64,000 bases of DNA from Misgurnus anguillicaudatus (Eukaryota > Chordata > Actinopteri > Cypriniformes > Cobitidae): NCBI RefSeq assembly GCF_027580225.2, contig NC_073361.2, forward strand, positions 24,942,001 through 25,006,000. The letters run 5' to 3'. The notes under the pieces are model-generated. The model did not search any database and had not been told where the DNA came from. It saw only the letters and a program-made list of their open reading frames with translations. Made by a program: the position numbers and the translations under genes. Positions 47,627 through 60,053 of this stretch are shown in pieces. How positions within the stretch are numbered: position 1 is the stretch's first letter; the number at the start of each line of letters is the position of its first letter.

Positions 47627-48084
47627 AGTAGCATCCTGGATGTGCATTACAATGTCAGTGTATAGCAATTGCTGCGTTCCTTTCTCTGCATTGTTTTTGG
47701 CAAGCATTATGTATCACCAGCTGTCTGTTTTGGTGCTTTCCAATAATATAACTCGTGTACTTTTTTTGCACGTCTCTGGGAGACAGACAGGCCGAAAGAA
47801 AGACGAGATGAATGACCGCCTGAAGGCTACAGACAGCGAAGCCTGGAGACAGCTTTCACGCAACAATGTATAAACAGATCCACATTTCTGACAGATAGAT
47901 TGACAGCGTACTTCAACACAGCCAAAGAAAACATGCTCCACAGCATCTGCTGTATGTTCTTGTCTTCATTGGGAAACCTATAACTGGGAATCAATCTGCT
48001 TTGATCCATCTCAGTTTTTTCTTCAGGCTATGGGCAGATTTCACGCTTTCCTCAAACTCTGCGGAAGAGGGTGATGTCTTAACT

Positions 48085-49073
48085 CTACTGAAAAATCCAG
48101 GAAAGACCAGCATAAGCTGGTAGCTGGTTTGAGCTGGTTTAAAGAGGCAGTAGCTGGTCTAAGCTGGTCCTCCCAGCCAGGCAAAGCTTAAAAAGTGATC
48201 AAAACACAGCTAGACCAGCTTGCTACACCAGCAATACCAGCTAAAACCAAGCTGGGAGACCAGCTAAAACCAGCTCACCAGCATAGTTGCCAAGTCCGCT
48301 TATAATACGTGACTTTGGGCTTCTTATTTTTGCAAGTTGCGTTAAAAAATCACGGGTTGCGGTTTTTTGGGCTTATTTAAAGAAATAAGTTTGCTTGTTA
48401 GGAAAATCTGTTTTCTTTACATTTATGGTTGGCGTTTTCTCACTATCCAATACATTGATTGACACTGTCTTCTCACAGCTAATATACAGTAAGTGCTGTG
48501 GAGTATATTTGTAAAAACATTGGAGAAAAGTCACGTTCACTGCGCAGGCAGCGCGAGAGCGAGAGCTAATAACTCTGCGAAACTGTAATTTAAACTAACG
48601 TTAGCCTGTTATGATAGTCAAGAGGAGGCAGCTGAGGAGATGATGAACAGTGGATGGACATCTTTTGTAAGGTAAATATGTAATTTTTACAATGTTTTTG
48701 TAATGTATGAATGCATATGTAATGTATAAAACAAGTAGTCTACTAATACTAAAAGTAGATACATATGGTTCAAATGTATTTTACTAAGCTAAATATGTTA
48801 CAGCTACCATTAATGCTCTTATCTTTTCCTCCTGTTTAGAAATTTAGCTAAATAACTTGTTTATCCTTTTGGAGAGGTTTCAGTTTAACACGTTGCTGGC
48901 TCATTTATTGGTAATAAATAATAAATAATAAAGTATAATGCTGAAACTATATAGTATTATAATATTGGGCTTGTTTTGGGCTTGTTTTTGAAGCTGCAGT
49001 TGCTTATTTGTCTCGCGAGAGTTTGCAACTGTGCTCACCAGCTTATGTTGGTCTTAGCTGGATTTTTCAGTAG
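48085..49073. mobile_element. CCAGCT-rich element, interrupted by a hAT
   Basis: CTACTGAAAAATCCAG at the left is mirrored by GCTGGATTTTTCAGTAG at the right. Between 48105 and 48280 a short-period array of GCTGGT and then ACCAGC motifs switches strand near 48200, giving a loose hairpin. A hAT (48282-49033) sits between ACCAGC units. Non-coding. Confidence 0.72.
48282..49033. mobile_element. hAT element, 752 bp, exact 8-bp duplication
   Basis: Begins CATAGTTGCCAAGTCCGC and ends AGAGTTTGCAACTGTG; reversed, the right end reads CACAGTTGCAAACT. CTCACCAG flanks exactly (48274-48281, 49034-49041). Subterminal GGGCTTNTTTT-type repeats occur at both ends (48315-48380 and 48965-48990). A short frame around 48640-48672 ends before a possible donor GTAAATATG; no domain is visible in it. 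Confidence 0.86.
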
Positions 49074-50242
49074 GGAAGCCAGGAATTTTCTGCTGGTCAA
49101 CTGCATTAGCTTATAAAACACAGGGCATCATACAATAAAAGAGATTTTGGTTGTTTTTGCTTGTCAACGAGATTTGAGCAGGAGCATGAACCTCACTGGA
49201 CCTATTTTCAATGTGTAATTCATCCAATGTTTCCTCCAAGGGGCTGGGTAGACTTGAACTGATAGATTCAGGATAGCCCTGAATGCTAAAGAGACACAAT
49301 GGTGTAGAATATAAAGTAAAATATTTATTAGACAAGCTAGACAAATGCATACACAATAATAATCCAGTGAAGGCTGCAGCAATAATCCATCTCCAAAGAA
49401 ACAACTTTGCAATCATCAAGTCACTTCAAAGTGGTTGATAGGGAATACAAAGACTGCAGCGCTCTTGTACAAAGACAAGCATTTTAATAAATAAATAAAT
49501 ACGGGTTCTTGGCACTAATGGCAAAGAAGAGCTTTTTTTTGGTCTATTAATGCCTGCATAGAGTGAATAGGTTTGGACGGGCGTTTAAAATTTACGTAAA
49601 AGTCCTATAATCGCACAAAGATAATGTGTGTCAGATCCAGCCAGTCAATAACCTTCAGAACCACAGAAATGGCACAAAATCAGACTGATAAATATGTGGT
49701 ATTGTATGCAACTGTCCTCACTTGGCCACTGTCAGATCGCTTTTGCCTCATCGATTTTCCAGCAGCAATGGAGTGGGAAACAGAAGTCACACATACACAC
49801 ACGGGCAGTAATACTATTAAGAGTCAGCAAAGCAAAGTCACAAAAAGGACAAGAAGGGGCATATTTATCATTTTTTGGTCTTACAGTCTCTGAAGAATCC
49901 GATTTCAGCTATAAAGCTCTTATACTTGCATTTTTGCTGATGGAGATTGTGAGGTCGTTCTCTGATGGGGATAATGACTGTGATTTAGTCATCTCTTTAA
50001 TGTATTTCAGGATTGTTGTTTACCTAGAAATCATCATACTGTATAAACGCACTGAGTTGAGGCCTGAAAGCAGCTATTGACAAAATGCAAACAAAAGCTC
50101 CTTTATTTCTTGCGTTGCCAAACCCCAAATTAATACTACAGTTTCTGGGAAAATATGCTTGTTTTAATCCCTATTTTAAGCTGTGTCTCAATACGTTTGT
50201 GTAGTCGATGCAAAAAATTTTTAAAACTGAAACGATTACAGT
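49074..50242. other. Unassigned non-coding stretch
   Basis: Frames at 49111-49419 (minus, 102 codons) and 49694-50080 (plus, 128 codons) have no recognisable domain, and no splice or promoter context supports them. No repeat copy matched. Confidence 0.3.
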
Positions 50243-50695
50243 AAGATGAGATCTCTATAATACATCAATATTTTTCTATATTCTACTATGTTCTTACCTC
50301 AACTTGAACGAATTAATACACACCTATCCTTTTTTCAATGCGTGCACTTTTAATCTTTGTACAGCGCGTTGTGAATGTGTTAGCATTTAGCCTAGCCCCA
50401 TTCATTCCTATTGGTTCAAACAGGGATGAATTTAAAAGCCACCAAACACTTCCATGTTTTCGCTATTTAATGACTGTTACATGAGTAGTTACATGAGTAA
50501 GTATTGTGGCACAAAATTCAACTTTTGTTTGGAGCCATTGTAAGGAATGGGGCTAGGCTAAATGCTAACACATATAAGAAGTGCTGTACAAACATTAAAA
50601 GTGCATGCATTGAAAAAAGATAGGTATGTATTAATTCATCTAAGCTGAGGTAAAAACATAGTAAAATATTGAAAAACGGTGATGTTTTCCTTTAA
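50243..50695. mobile_element. TTAA-type palindrome (GGAAAACACCA family), left end lost
   Basis: The right end GATGTTTTCCTTTAA carries TTAA (50692-50695). Arms pair through TTAGCATTTAGCCTAGCCCC and GGGGCTAGGCTAAATGCTAA, and through CACACCTATCCTTTTTTCAA and its partner near 50610. The left terminus is eroded; the start is approximate. Confidence 0.68.
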
Positions 50696-51827
50696 AAGCC
50701 CATAGGCTACCATATGATTCAAAGATTTAGGTTGATTCTCAGACCCAATCTCGAATAATACAGAAGTCTTCTGTTTAAAATCACATTAAAGGATTTATGA
50801 CAAATGTCAAGAGCTTTATTTTCCACATCATAATTTAAAGATAAATTGTCTGAACCATGGCAAAGAAGAAAAGAAAATGAGTCGAGATAAAAATGTATTA
50901 ATAGACTCTGTGGATTATTTGTTGTTTCCAGAGCATATGTTATTCTCACTGACATCGCCCTTTTATCACATTGGCTTTTATCACAAAGCCTTCTTCGCCG
51001 CTTCCCACTTGTTTCCGAGTTTTCAACAAATAAAGTAACTGCATTCGAAGGTCACCTCTCCATTCTTACGTGAGGGAGGATTTAAATGAAGACCGTGCTT
51101 ATAATCGCTGTCATTTATTCCTTTCAAAACAAAATACGTTGAAATATTTCTAATCCTAATCCATTTTCTTCACCGTCTAATCCTCTTTATTGCTTAATGG
51201 CCCTGGCCCCTGTTATGCTCCCTTCGGCTACCAGCACTTACATAATGTCAGAAAGTGTTTTTAAGACATTTGAAGGTCTTTTGTAAGTCCAAACCACCAG
51301 ATAAATTATATAAGATTATAAAGAAACATTTACTTGTTGATTAAAATTCAATCGTACTACAGATGAAATTGTTTTCCTTCATACCGTACTGTATGTCAAA
51401 CACCTTATAAACGTACAAGTTACTTAAAGCAGAGATTTTTGGGGTTCGAAGTTCTGCAGAGGACCTCCAGGAGGTCCCCAGAAAATAAAAAAGACAAATT
51501 AAAATATTTATTAGGTGTTTTTTTCTCTCATTTCTTTCTACATACATTCCAGGATCATTTAAATTTGCTTTGTAATTGTTTTGTGTGTTTTTATTATTAC
51601 AGTCCCCATTATATGTTTGTAAAGCAGTATTCCTTGTAAAACTGCTATGAAACATAAAAGGGTTGTGCCGATAGACAATACTACTTTCATGACGATACTA
51701 CTTTCATGACGATAGCTGGCAATAGTTATTATTATCATCATTAACATGAGGATTTGTGGGCTTCGCTTTGTGCGAGAGAGCTTGTAACGTGCGCGGATTC
51801 CTTCTCGCATGCACCTGGACTTGTATC
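50696..51827. other. Unassigned non-coding stretch
   Basis: An imperfect direct repeat of ACTACTTTCATGACGATA occurs at 51679-51713. Open frames at 51341-51655 and 51559-51810 (minus) have no domain. Confidence 0.3.
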
Positions 51828-52368
51828 TTAAAGGAAAACACCACAGTATTTTACTATCTTCTTATTTAACTTAGATTAATTAATACATACCTATCTTTTT
51901 TCAAGGCATGCTTTTTTAATCTTTGTACAGCGCTTTGTGAATGTGTTAGCATTTAGCCTAGCCCCATTCATTCCTTAGGATCCAAACAGGGATGAATTTA
52001 GAAGCCACATTGTTTTCCCCATTTAAAGACTGTTACGTGAGTAGTTACACGAGCAAGTATGGTGGCACAAAATAAAAAATTTAAAATGAAAACTATATTA
52101 AGACTTTTTAAGACCTGCAGAAACCCTTTAGGTAAGTACTCATGTAACAGTCTTTAAATATGTAAAACATGGAAGTGTTAGGTGGCTTCTAAATTTATCC
52201 CTGTTTGGATCCTAAGGAATGAATGGGGCTAGGCTAAATGCTAACACATTCACGACATGCTGTACAAAGATTAAGTGCACGAATTGAAAAAAGATAGGTA
52301 TGTATTAATTTGTCTAAGTTTAGGTAAGCACATAGTAAAATGTTGAAAACGATGGTGTTTTCCTTTAA
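51828..52368. mobile_element. TTAA-flanked palindrome (GGAAAACACCA family)
   Basis: Begins TTAAAGGAAAACACCACAG and ends GATGGTGTTTTCCTTTAA; TTAA at both ends (51828-51831, 52365-52368). Arms pair through TTAGCATTTAGCCTAGCCCC and its complement, TCCAAACAGGGATGAATTTA and its complement. Same family as 50243-50695, about 1.1 kb away. Confidence 0.8.
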
Positions 52369-52947
52369 ACTCTTGCTCGGACCTGAACATTTGTGGCATG
52401 GACTCCTTCTAGTACCTGAACTTGTAATGCGCATCACTCAAACTCTTCCTTTCACATGAGCTTATTACACGGGGCTCTGCCATTTACGTGCACTAGAGAG
52501 GTTAAGGGGTTTAAAACCAGTGAGTGTGTTGTTCCCCTCCCTGCCACGCATGACATTTCAGAGCACCTATGAGCTTTAATGACGAACTCGGATTAATGGC
52601 ATCAGTTTTAATAAAGTTGTGGTAGTGACAGTGTTGCCCTTAGAGTAAATTAGCTTTTTTGTCCCCCATCAAGTGCCTTGTCTTTTTTACAAATAAATAA
52701 ATGAGTAAACTATTGCCCCGCCCCCTGATGCTATCGTGTATAGGCGATCTTACAGGCTGACAATAGAACGATCTCACAATGGGGCATATCGCCCAACACT
52801 AAAACAGTAAATACTAAAATTGTATTTATTGTCAAAATTGGTGCGGTACAAATACATTTGAATTGAAATTGTGCCGCTTCGGTTTTATACATAATTGGCA
52901 TTATTTGAAAACCTTGCCTAAAATAGCCAAAAATGGTTCTTCTATGG
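52369..52947. other. Unassigned non-coding stretch
   Basis: No gene. The fragment around 52720-52800 (GCCCCGCCCCC, then TATCGCCCAACACTAA) resembles the end of a hAT-like element, but no partner was found. Confidence 0.3.
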
Positions 52948-53245
52948 CAGTGGTTCTCAAACTTTTTCCGCGTACGGCCCCCCTTGTGTACAGTGCATTC
53001 CTTCGCGGCCCCCCCAAAGAAAATTTATGACAAAAAATTTTCTAAAATTTAACATTTTAATTAAACAAAATATATTAAGTTATAAAAAGTAGTGCTGTTG
53101 GTTAGTAGCCTTATTTTTTTTAGGTTTAATTACACATAATTCATGATAAATGAATTTATTTTATAAAATGTCATAAAACTGGGGCCCCCCTGGCACCATC
53201 TCGCAGCCCCCCTGAGGGCCCCGGACCCCAGTTTGAGAACCACTG
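52948..53245. mobile_element. hAT-type MITE, exact 8-bp duplication
   Basis: Begins CAGTGGTTCTCAAACTTTTT and ends CCAGTTTGAGAACCACTG. TTCTATGG flanks exactly (52940-52947, 53246-53253). Subterminal C/G runs (GGCCCCCC) at both ends. Same family as 3335 and related to 35731. Confidence 0.88.
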
Positions 53246-53762
53246 TTCTATGGCACCGTGGAGCACCTTTATTTTTAAGCGTGTAGTCAACAGCTAACAT
53301 ATTTCTTAGAAATTTGCTAAACATGTTGATGCAAAGGCCTATTGTAGAGCCTTTATTTAACACACAAGCATGCAAAACCATTTTAGTTTTTCTACTGAAT
53401 ATAAAACCACTCTTCTAAAATAAAAAGCAGACAAATTATGATGTAGGAATAGACAGATAGACTGGAAGGGAAGGGACAGAGAGGGTGTGGTGTTGAAAAC
53501 ACATCAAACTTCTTCCATCAAACAGAAAGGTCAAAAGCTTCAGAGTTTGGCCGTGCCGGCACAACCTGAATACTGGGAACACGGGTTGCTTGTAAGCTGT
53601 TGACCTTTTTCTGCTTACTCTTGGGATCAGGAATCTGTGTTCAAACAGGGAAAGCATGTCGAGACTCGAAAGACATGTAGCTGCAGTGGAGGGGCAGCCA
53701 AAGGTCTTTTCTGACATCATGTTGAGTTTCAAAGAACTGTCATTATTACGGGGGAGTTATAT

Positions 53763-53765
<3 letters not shown>

Positions 53766-53851
<86 letters not shown>

Positions 53852-53884
53852 CTCGCTCTCTCTCGCTCTCTCTCGCTCTCTCTC
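53766..53884. repeat. (TC)n microsatellite
   Basis: About 119 bases of TC repeat, pure up to about 53847 and then with regular CTCG interruptions. Ser-Leu and Arg-Glu translations are artefacts. Confidence 0.95.
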
Positions 53885-54162
53885 CATATATAAATATTCT
53901 AGATGCACTATGAGAAATAGGTGGTTTGTATGCACGGTATGTTGCATCAGAGTGGTTGGACTATTTTCATATCTATTGATTCAAGCCGAAAGTATGAGAG
54001 TTTTTCTAAACAACAACAAGTAGGAGGTTTCATTTCCAAGCTTGTTACATTAGTCACTTTATTGAATAACTCCTACGAAAGTTTAAAAACTTTACACTGA
54101 AAGAATTGACACAGGACTTATATACAGTACACTACACAGAGGACATGTAGATCCATGTTACC

Positions 54163-54386
54163 TTAAAGGCGGAGTCCACGATGTTTGAAAAACGTGTTGG
54201 AAAAGGAGACAGGCCGACTACCAAAACACACTTATAGCCAATCAAATCAAATCAAATGCCGGTTTGCGTATGTGTGGGGCGGGTCTATCAACAGAAGGTC
54301 CAGATTCTATTGGGGTAGGGGCGTGTTTGTTTAGGTGATTTCAAATATCAACATTGGCTTTCAAACATCATGGACTCCGCCTTTAA
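54163..54386. mobile_element. TTAA-flanked MITE (AGGCGGAGTCCACGATG)
   Basis: Begins TTAAAGGCGGAGTCCACGAT and ends ATCATGGACTCCGCCTTTAA, with the pairing extended by GTTTGAAA / TTTCAAAC. TTAA at 54163-54166 and 54383-54386. A short (AATC)n run at 54239. 224 bp, non-coding. Confidence 0.83.
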
Positions 54387-54715
54387 TACAGGGACTCTAA
54401 AATTTGTTTAGTCGTTTAAATATTTTAGGGGATTCATGATAGCGGCAGCCATTTAAACTAGATTTCACCTAACACAGCGGTAAGTACACAGCAATGTTAC
54501 ACGTGTGGAAACTCCATAACATCGTCGCCAAGAGAAGACTCTGGTTGGCCGCCCATATCCTTTGCATGGAAAGCAATCGGATCCCCAAGATGGACATGCG
54601 ATGGGTTCCACTTTCGCGCCAAGAGGCCAGAAAGACTTGCCACTCGCTATGCTACAGTACGTAGCATGGAAGATCTATTTCTAGTATACAGTATATACAT
54701 ACAGATGCATTCTCA
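54387..54715. other. Unassigned non-coding stretch
   Basis: No repeat or gene recognised. Confidence 0.35.
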
Positions 54716-55899
54716 GGGCTCTATCAAACACCTGGCGCAATGCGCGACGCAAGTGTCTTTTGCTAATTTCAATCCGGCGCAATTATAATTTTTACGTTTA
54801 GCGACACGTTGTTTAAATAGCAAATGCATTTCCGAGCAATTTTGCGCCTATCTATGAACTAGAATAGACTACGCCACTGATCAACAAAAACTTGGTCTAA
54901 AGTCTAAAGTCAATGGCGCAATATTGTTTTTGTTATTTAATGAGTGCATTAGTAATATGCGTCTATAAACGAGACGAAAACGCATGTTTGCTTATCACAT
55001 ACATGGATGCGCAGCAGCACATACACATTTTAAAATATTAAAAATCAAAGGATTAAAATGTAAAAGATTATTATTGATTCTCTTGGCCATAAATGAGGAT
55101 CGATTATGAAACGTTAGAAGGCGTAAAGAGCTGCTTCACCTGTAGCCTGGTACAGTAAGTAAATAAATGCTTTGCTTTAAACAAATTTATCTATTTTTAA
55201 ATGTTTTTTAAATGCTACCCCACGGATTTATTGTATATGATGACTTTGTACCTGTGGATATGATGAGAAACATTTTTAAGTAATGCGTTTTAAAAACTCA
55301 TGGCGCTGTCCGAGTGCTGCAACAGCTCTCTGCACATTTGTAAATTCTTTATCTCATGTTTGTTACAAATAAAGTATTTTTAGTAGAGTACAAACCATTT
55401 CTTGCATATTTGCTAATTATTTTATGAGATTACAATGATTATGTAGGATATCAATACATTTACAGCAACTTAAAGCCTGCTATTTATACTTCCATGACTG
55501 AAAGAAAACAGCTTTAAAAGGTTTCAATCCAAAAAATAATAATTTTAGTACAAATAAAACAACAAAGTTTTTTAACATTATTCTTAAACTGGTGGTCTTT
55601 TCCTCCGCTTAGTTTTTAAGTTTACAAATTCCACTTCCTAATTAAGGTTTAGGCATGGCACCAGGCGCAACTGGCTTTTAAAGGGATGAGAGCTGAGACT
55701 CTCATTGATTTATTGCACGTTACGCCCAAAACACACCCATTACTCATAAGGAGAATAGGAACAACCCTTTAAGGTCGTGCGCTTGGCGCATAAACCGTTT
55801 ATCCCATCGTTAAATTGGCAAAAGTGGAATCGGACACGCCCGTTCAGACTGTGCGCCGTGCGCTTTAGACAATGCGCTTAGATTGTTAAAATAGGGCCC
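54716..55899 (+). mobile_element. Harbinger-like non-autonomous element, near complete
   Basis: Begins GGGCTCTATCAAACACC and ends GTTAAAATAGGGCCC; TCA flanks both ends (54713-54715, 55900-55902), a 3-bp duplication in keeping with PIF/Harbinger, although the inverted termini match only over about 8 bases. The left 440 bases match 2628-3150, and 54716-55395 matches reversed pieces at 19165-20717. No transposase or Myb-like protein frame was seen. Confidence 0.7.
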
Positions 55900-55902
55900 T
55901 CA

Positions 55903-58058
55903 GTGTTACTTTGTCACTCACTATATTCATAAAGCTCCTTGTCAAGGTTTTCCAGGCACGTTGTGGTGAGATTTGAAAAGATTGAGTATATACAGGCAGA
56001 CTTCGATCCGTGAGAAAGCAATAAAAGCACGCTTCCAAAAGTACTGATTTTACAGTCATAACAGAGTTTGTTTGCTGCTATGTCTTAAAACAAAGCTTTT
56101 ATAAATTATTTCAAGTTTTATTCGTTTATTAGTTCTTCCTCAAAAACATCAATATCAGCCATGTACTTGCTAAAAAGATCTCAGTCATAATGCGTTTGCT
56201 TCTTTTCGTAGCTTTATTGTTGCGTGAAGTTACGTCCTATAAAAAGTTAAAGGAGAATTTTGTATGATCATACGATTTTAAAATGTAATCGTATGGGGTC
56301 TAAAGCGAAAACGTATCGCTGTCACTGTGAATTGAGCAGTAGAGAGACGGGTGATAATTACATGAACCAGACTGTGTGCTCGTCGAGATAAAAACAGAAC
56401 TGATCTGTTGAACCCATCCGAAATGACAAACGTAAATTTCACATGCAGCGCACACTCACCCGCAGACACGAGCACAAAGACGCATGTAAACACACACAAA
56501 TGCCTCTAATATCAGCCCAAATAATAGGGCTTCAGGGACCTTGTTATCCTGTTCTTTTCTTATGCGTAGCGCAGTCGGTTGTTGTTCGTCTCCGGAGCGT
56601 CTCCCTGATGAAAAACCTGACACCTGTCTGATGGCACATCAACACAAACACACGCTGCTGCTGTTATGAACCGGAAATATATCTCGATAATTGGCAAGCG
56701 ATATAATAAGGCATTTCGACTAACATTTCACAATCGCTTTACCCTGTTAAAATTCTTGCACGAATGTGAGCTGCAATGGAGGAAAGGGGACAGTGTGTTA
56801 TTGTGCTGCAGCCAGACCATCTGCATCAAGTCTGGCGCAGTCAAGGTCTCGATGCAGAGTTTTCTGGACAAAACTCACTCAGTTAGGAAGGAAGGAGTCT
56901 GGCTGGCATGTAAAATAACCAATCAGAGGTCGCTGCTTAGCTTAACGCTAAACAAGACCATCTAAAATAACACCAAGATCGCTCTGTTCACTGCTTTATG
57001 TAACACACATGAGTCTATCTTAAAACAAAAATAAAACTATCCTATTACACGAACTAGATTCAAATCAGACGATTCACGTGAGGTTGACAGGTGCTTAGAC
57101 AAAAAGACACCAGGAGTATTGCTCATGGAGGCAATCAAAAGGATATAGATAACACTTTGTCTCCTTTAACGCTTCACATCCAGGCAGAGCATGAAAAACT
57201 TTTCAGAAGGTTTCTGCCATGGACACGTGACGGAGATGAAACTGCACCACTGAGACCAGACGTTTGGTGGTAAGAGCTTAATTGAAGACTGGGAAAGTCA
57301 CCTTCACAAAACATTTAACATTGATGATAATAAGGAATCTAATAAATACAGTGGTGTCCTCTCTTAAGACACAAAGAAAGGTTTGAAGTAAAATTCAGTG
57401 AGGTGAAAAAGTTTAACTTTTCTAGGTTTTGCATAACAGGAAAATTAGATTTGTTAGCACTTGTTTATTATCATGACAATTAAGCTTGCTACATAAATGT
57501 AATGTATTTGAATTAGTAAATCAACAACAAATTTGATGTATATTTACTTTACAATTCAAATAAAATCTATGCATAATGGTACTGTAAGACTGACTTGCTG
57601 TGTTGAAAGGGGACTTGAACCTGAGGCTCAGCTTGAGCTTCCACAGGCACACACATATAATGGGATTGCACAGAGAAATAACTGCAGAAGAATCACTGTC
57701 AGTAAATCCTTTAAAAAGGTCCTAATATGTACCCAGATATTTGGTAACAGTATGCTGTGTGTAAACAAAGCCACAGACACTGCCACGTATATACACTCGC
57801 TATGATGATGGAAAATATATGAAATATTGGAAATAATGTCATAGTGCGAAAAAAAATCTCTTATTTTGTTTATTACACATCTTGTTAGAATACTTGACTC
57901 TGATTGGCCAGTCGCAATATTTGCAGGTTTGTTATTTCCAGATAGCATTAATTAATAACACACAGTAACCCAGATGTTGCAAATCATTTTGACAGATACG
58001 TTTAATATTACACAAATTGAAATATAAATATGTCTTTGATGACATTATATTTACAAAT
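55903..58058. other. Unassigned non-coding stretch
   Basis: Several short frames (for example 56666-56965 plus, 99 codons; 57628-57948 minus, 106 codons) lack domains. ATTGGCCAGTCGCAATATTT near 57903 resembles part of a common cyprinid MITE. Nothing else was assigned. Confidence 0.3.
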
Positions 58059-58549
58059 GATTAAACTAACGACTATTATATCAACTAATCTGTCGACTAA
58101 GGTAGCGATTAATCGATTATTCTAAACGATTAATTTACCCCCAAAAATCAACAAACACTCAATCAAACATTCCTAAATCCTAATGTTCTTTTAATGTGAC
58201 ATACTCTTTTTATATTGTATAGCACAAGTAGCACAATAAAACAAAATAAAAGCATGAAACATAATAATAAACATGTTTTGACAAAAATAAAAAATAAATG
58301 AGTTTTGGAACCTAACTCTTCATATATATTTGTATTTACAATGTATTGTTATTCATTATGTGTTTTATGCCATCACACAATGAAATGTCCTTAAAACAGT
58401 AGGCAAAAGAGAGAACAATGTCAAATTTACTGTGCCTTCCATAGACGCTGTATAAGAAAACACCCTCGCGTTAGCGTAAACTATAGTATTTTTTGTAATG
58501 TAATGCATAGGTAATATATAATACAATGTATAATGTTATAAATCTACAT

Positions 58550-58948
58550 TAGTGCTGGGTATCGATTCAGATGTTCTAGATCGATTCGATTTCGATTCAC
58601 AAGCTATCAAATCGATTCGATTTCAATTTTCGATTCTGGTTCTCGGATAGGTTTTTATACTTGATTCTCGATTCAACTCAATGAATATAGATTTAATACA
58701 AATACTATATTAATAAAAAAGAACAGTGAACAGCAGTTTACAAGTGGGTAATTAATAAAAAAAAATTCAAAGCCACAACACTTACGTTGAAGAAGACTAG
58801 TAATTAGATTAGAGTTAATATTACATTCAATGTTTGCGGAAATAAATATGAAAGAAAAAAATCGATTCTACTCTTTGAGAATCGATTTTTATTAGACCAC
58901 GTTTTAAAAAACGATTAATCGGAAAATCGATTTTTTTGCCCAGCCCTA
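58550..58948. mobile_element. Nested hAT-type MITE (TAGTGCTGGG), exact 8-bp duplication
   Basis: Begins TAGTGCTGGGTATCGATTC and ends TTTTTTGCCCAGCCCTA. ATCTACAT flanks exactly (58542-58549, 58949-58956). Many ATCGATT motifs occur near both ends. 399 bp; the 76-codon minus-strand frame overlapping its right end has no domain. Confidence 0.84.
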
Positions 58949-59154
58949 ATCTACATACATTTAAAAAAATGAAAATATAAAATACTTTGGAGGATTTACG
59001 ATGCTGAAGACAGTTGAAACAAGTAATCAAAGTATTGTGAAGAGTTATGGTATACATTCAATCAATTCCAATCGTCACAACTCTTTTCTTTAAAAAGAAC
59101 AGCAGATTTTAAAAGTTATGCCTAAAAGGATGAGTTAATTCACAAAAAAACGTA

Positions 59155-59292
59155 CGGTAGCTTTGCCTTATCCGGTGGCTCATCATCCTTAATAGCCAGA
59201 GTATGTTTTCTCTTCAGATGTTCAAGCATCGAGCTGGTACTGCTCTGATATGATAACAAAACCTTACAGAGTTTACTGTACAAACCAGCCTT
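59155..59292 (-). pseudogene. BED zinc-finger remnant of a hAT transposase
   Basis: Minus-strand frame of 46 codons reading KAGLYSKLCKVLLSYQSS, then TSSMLEHLKRKH. The order Cys, Ser/Thr-rich loop, EHLKRKH with two His five residues apart is the BED finger. The first Cys of the expected Cys-x2-Cys pair is Ser here (SKLC), which would abolish zinc binding. No catalytic hAT domain follows within the element. It acts, if at all, only as a fossil marker of the autonomous parent. Confidence 0.62.
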
Positions 59293-59630
59293 TTATTAGC
59301 AGCTAATCTGAAATACTCCCATAGCCTATTTTAGACCCCTTTGGTCTTTGAAATCTTTTGCAAACTAACTTTTTTGACATTGCACTCCCCCCATCTTTAA
59401 AAACGCAGACTGTTAGAGACGGCAATGGACATAAGATCTGCGCCTACTAGTGGTGTGGAGGAAGCGGTTGTTATTTAAGCGTGAGAAAAAAATGTAAAAG
59501 GTAAAATAATGGAATCAATTATAAATATTGATGTCGACTAATTATCGGCGTCAGCGCAGTCGATTGTAATGACCAATCGTGACAGTTCTAGATTAAACCA
59601 TATAGTGTCATTTGAATCTTTTCTTATATC

Positions 59631-60053
59631 TTAAAGGATTACTCCACTTTCTTAAAAAAATCCTGATAATTTACTTCTCGTCTTGCACCAGCCATATTAC
59701 GTGCCAGCGCAACAACATTTGCGGATCATTTTAAACAATGAACTGACACCAAGAAATTAATTAGTATCATTCGACATACAACAACGTCGGATAGGTCCTC
59801 TTTTCCCACACTTTTACCCACTCCCATTACCTTTTGACGCGATGACGCATTACGTTTTTTTATTTTTCTTGCCAAAAATGACAATCGTTTTGCTAGATAA
59901 GACCCTTATGCCTCATTTGAGATTATTTGGAGCCCATTCCTAAAAAACTTAATTTCTTCTTGACTGAACAAAGAAAGACATCAACATTTCGGATATGGGG
60001 GTGAGTAAATTATTGGGATTTTTTCTTTTTTTTTAAATGGGGTAATCCTTTAA
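59631..60053. mobile_element. TTAA-flanked foldback, internally deleted relative of 30181
   Basis: Begins TTAAAGGATTACTCCACTTT and ends AATGGGGTAATCCTTTAA, TTAA at both ends. Internal blocks ATTTGCGGATCATTTTAAAC, TCATTCGACATACAACAACG, GCCAAAAATGACAATCG and TGAACAAAGAAAGACATCAA match the right two-thirds of 30181-31019; most of the left arm is missing, so it keeps only short terminal pairing. Confidence 0.78.

Larger units (their letters stand above)
58067..59590 (-). mobile_element. hAT element with BED remnant, 8-bp duplication, interrupted
   Basis: GATTAAAC flanks both sides exactly (58059-58066, 59591-59598). The right end, reversed, reads TAGAACTGTCACGATTGG; the left begins TAACGACTATTATATC and may have lost its outermost bases. 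Subterminal CGATTAATCG and GTCGACTAA motifs at both ends are typical of one group of fish hATs. It carries a minus-strand BED finger remnant and a further element inside (58550-58948). Confidence 0.7.

Noticed and set aside
48105..48280. Regularly spaced CCAGCT motifs as a CRISPR-like array
   Set aside because: Units are short, irregular and change strand, in a clearly eukaryotic sequence; no cas genes.
49694..50080. 128-codon plus-strand frame
   Set aside because: A second overlapping frame of similar quality (49624-49893) exists in another phase, and neither shows domains.
53656..53947. Ser-Leu and Arg-Glu repeat proteins
   Set aside because: Translations of the (TC)n microsatellite.
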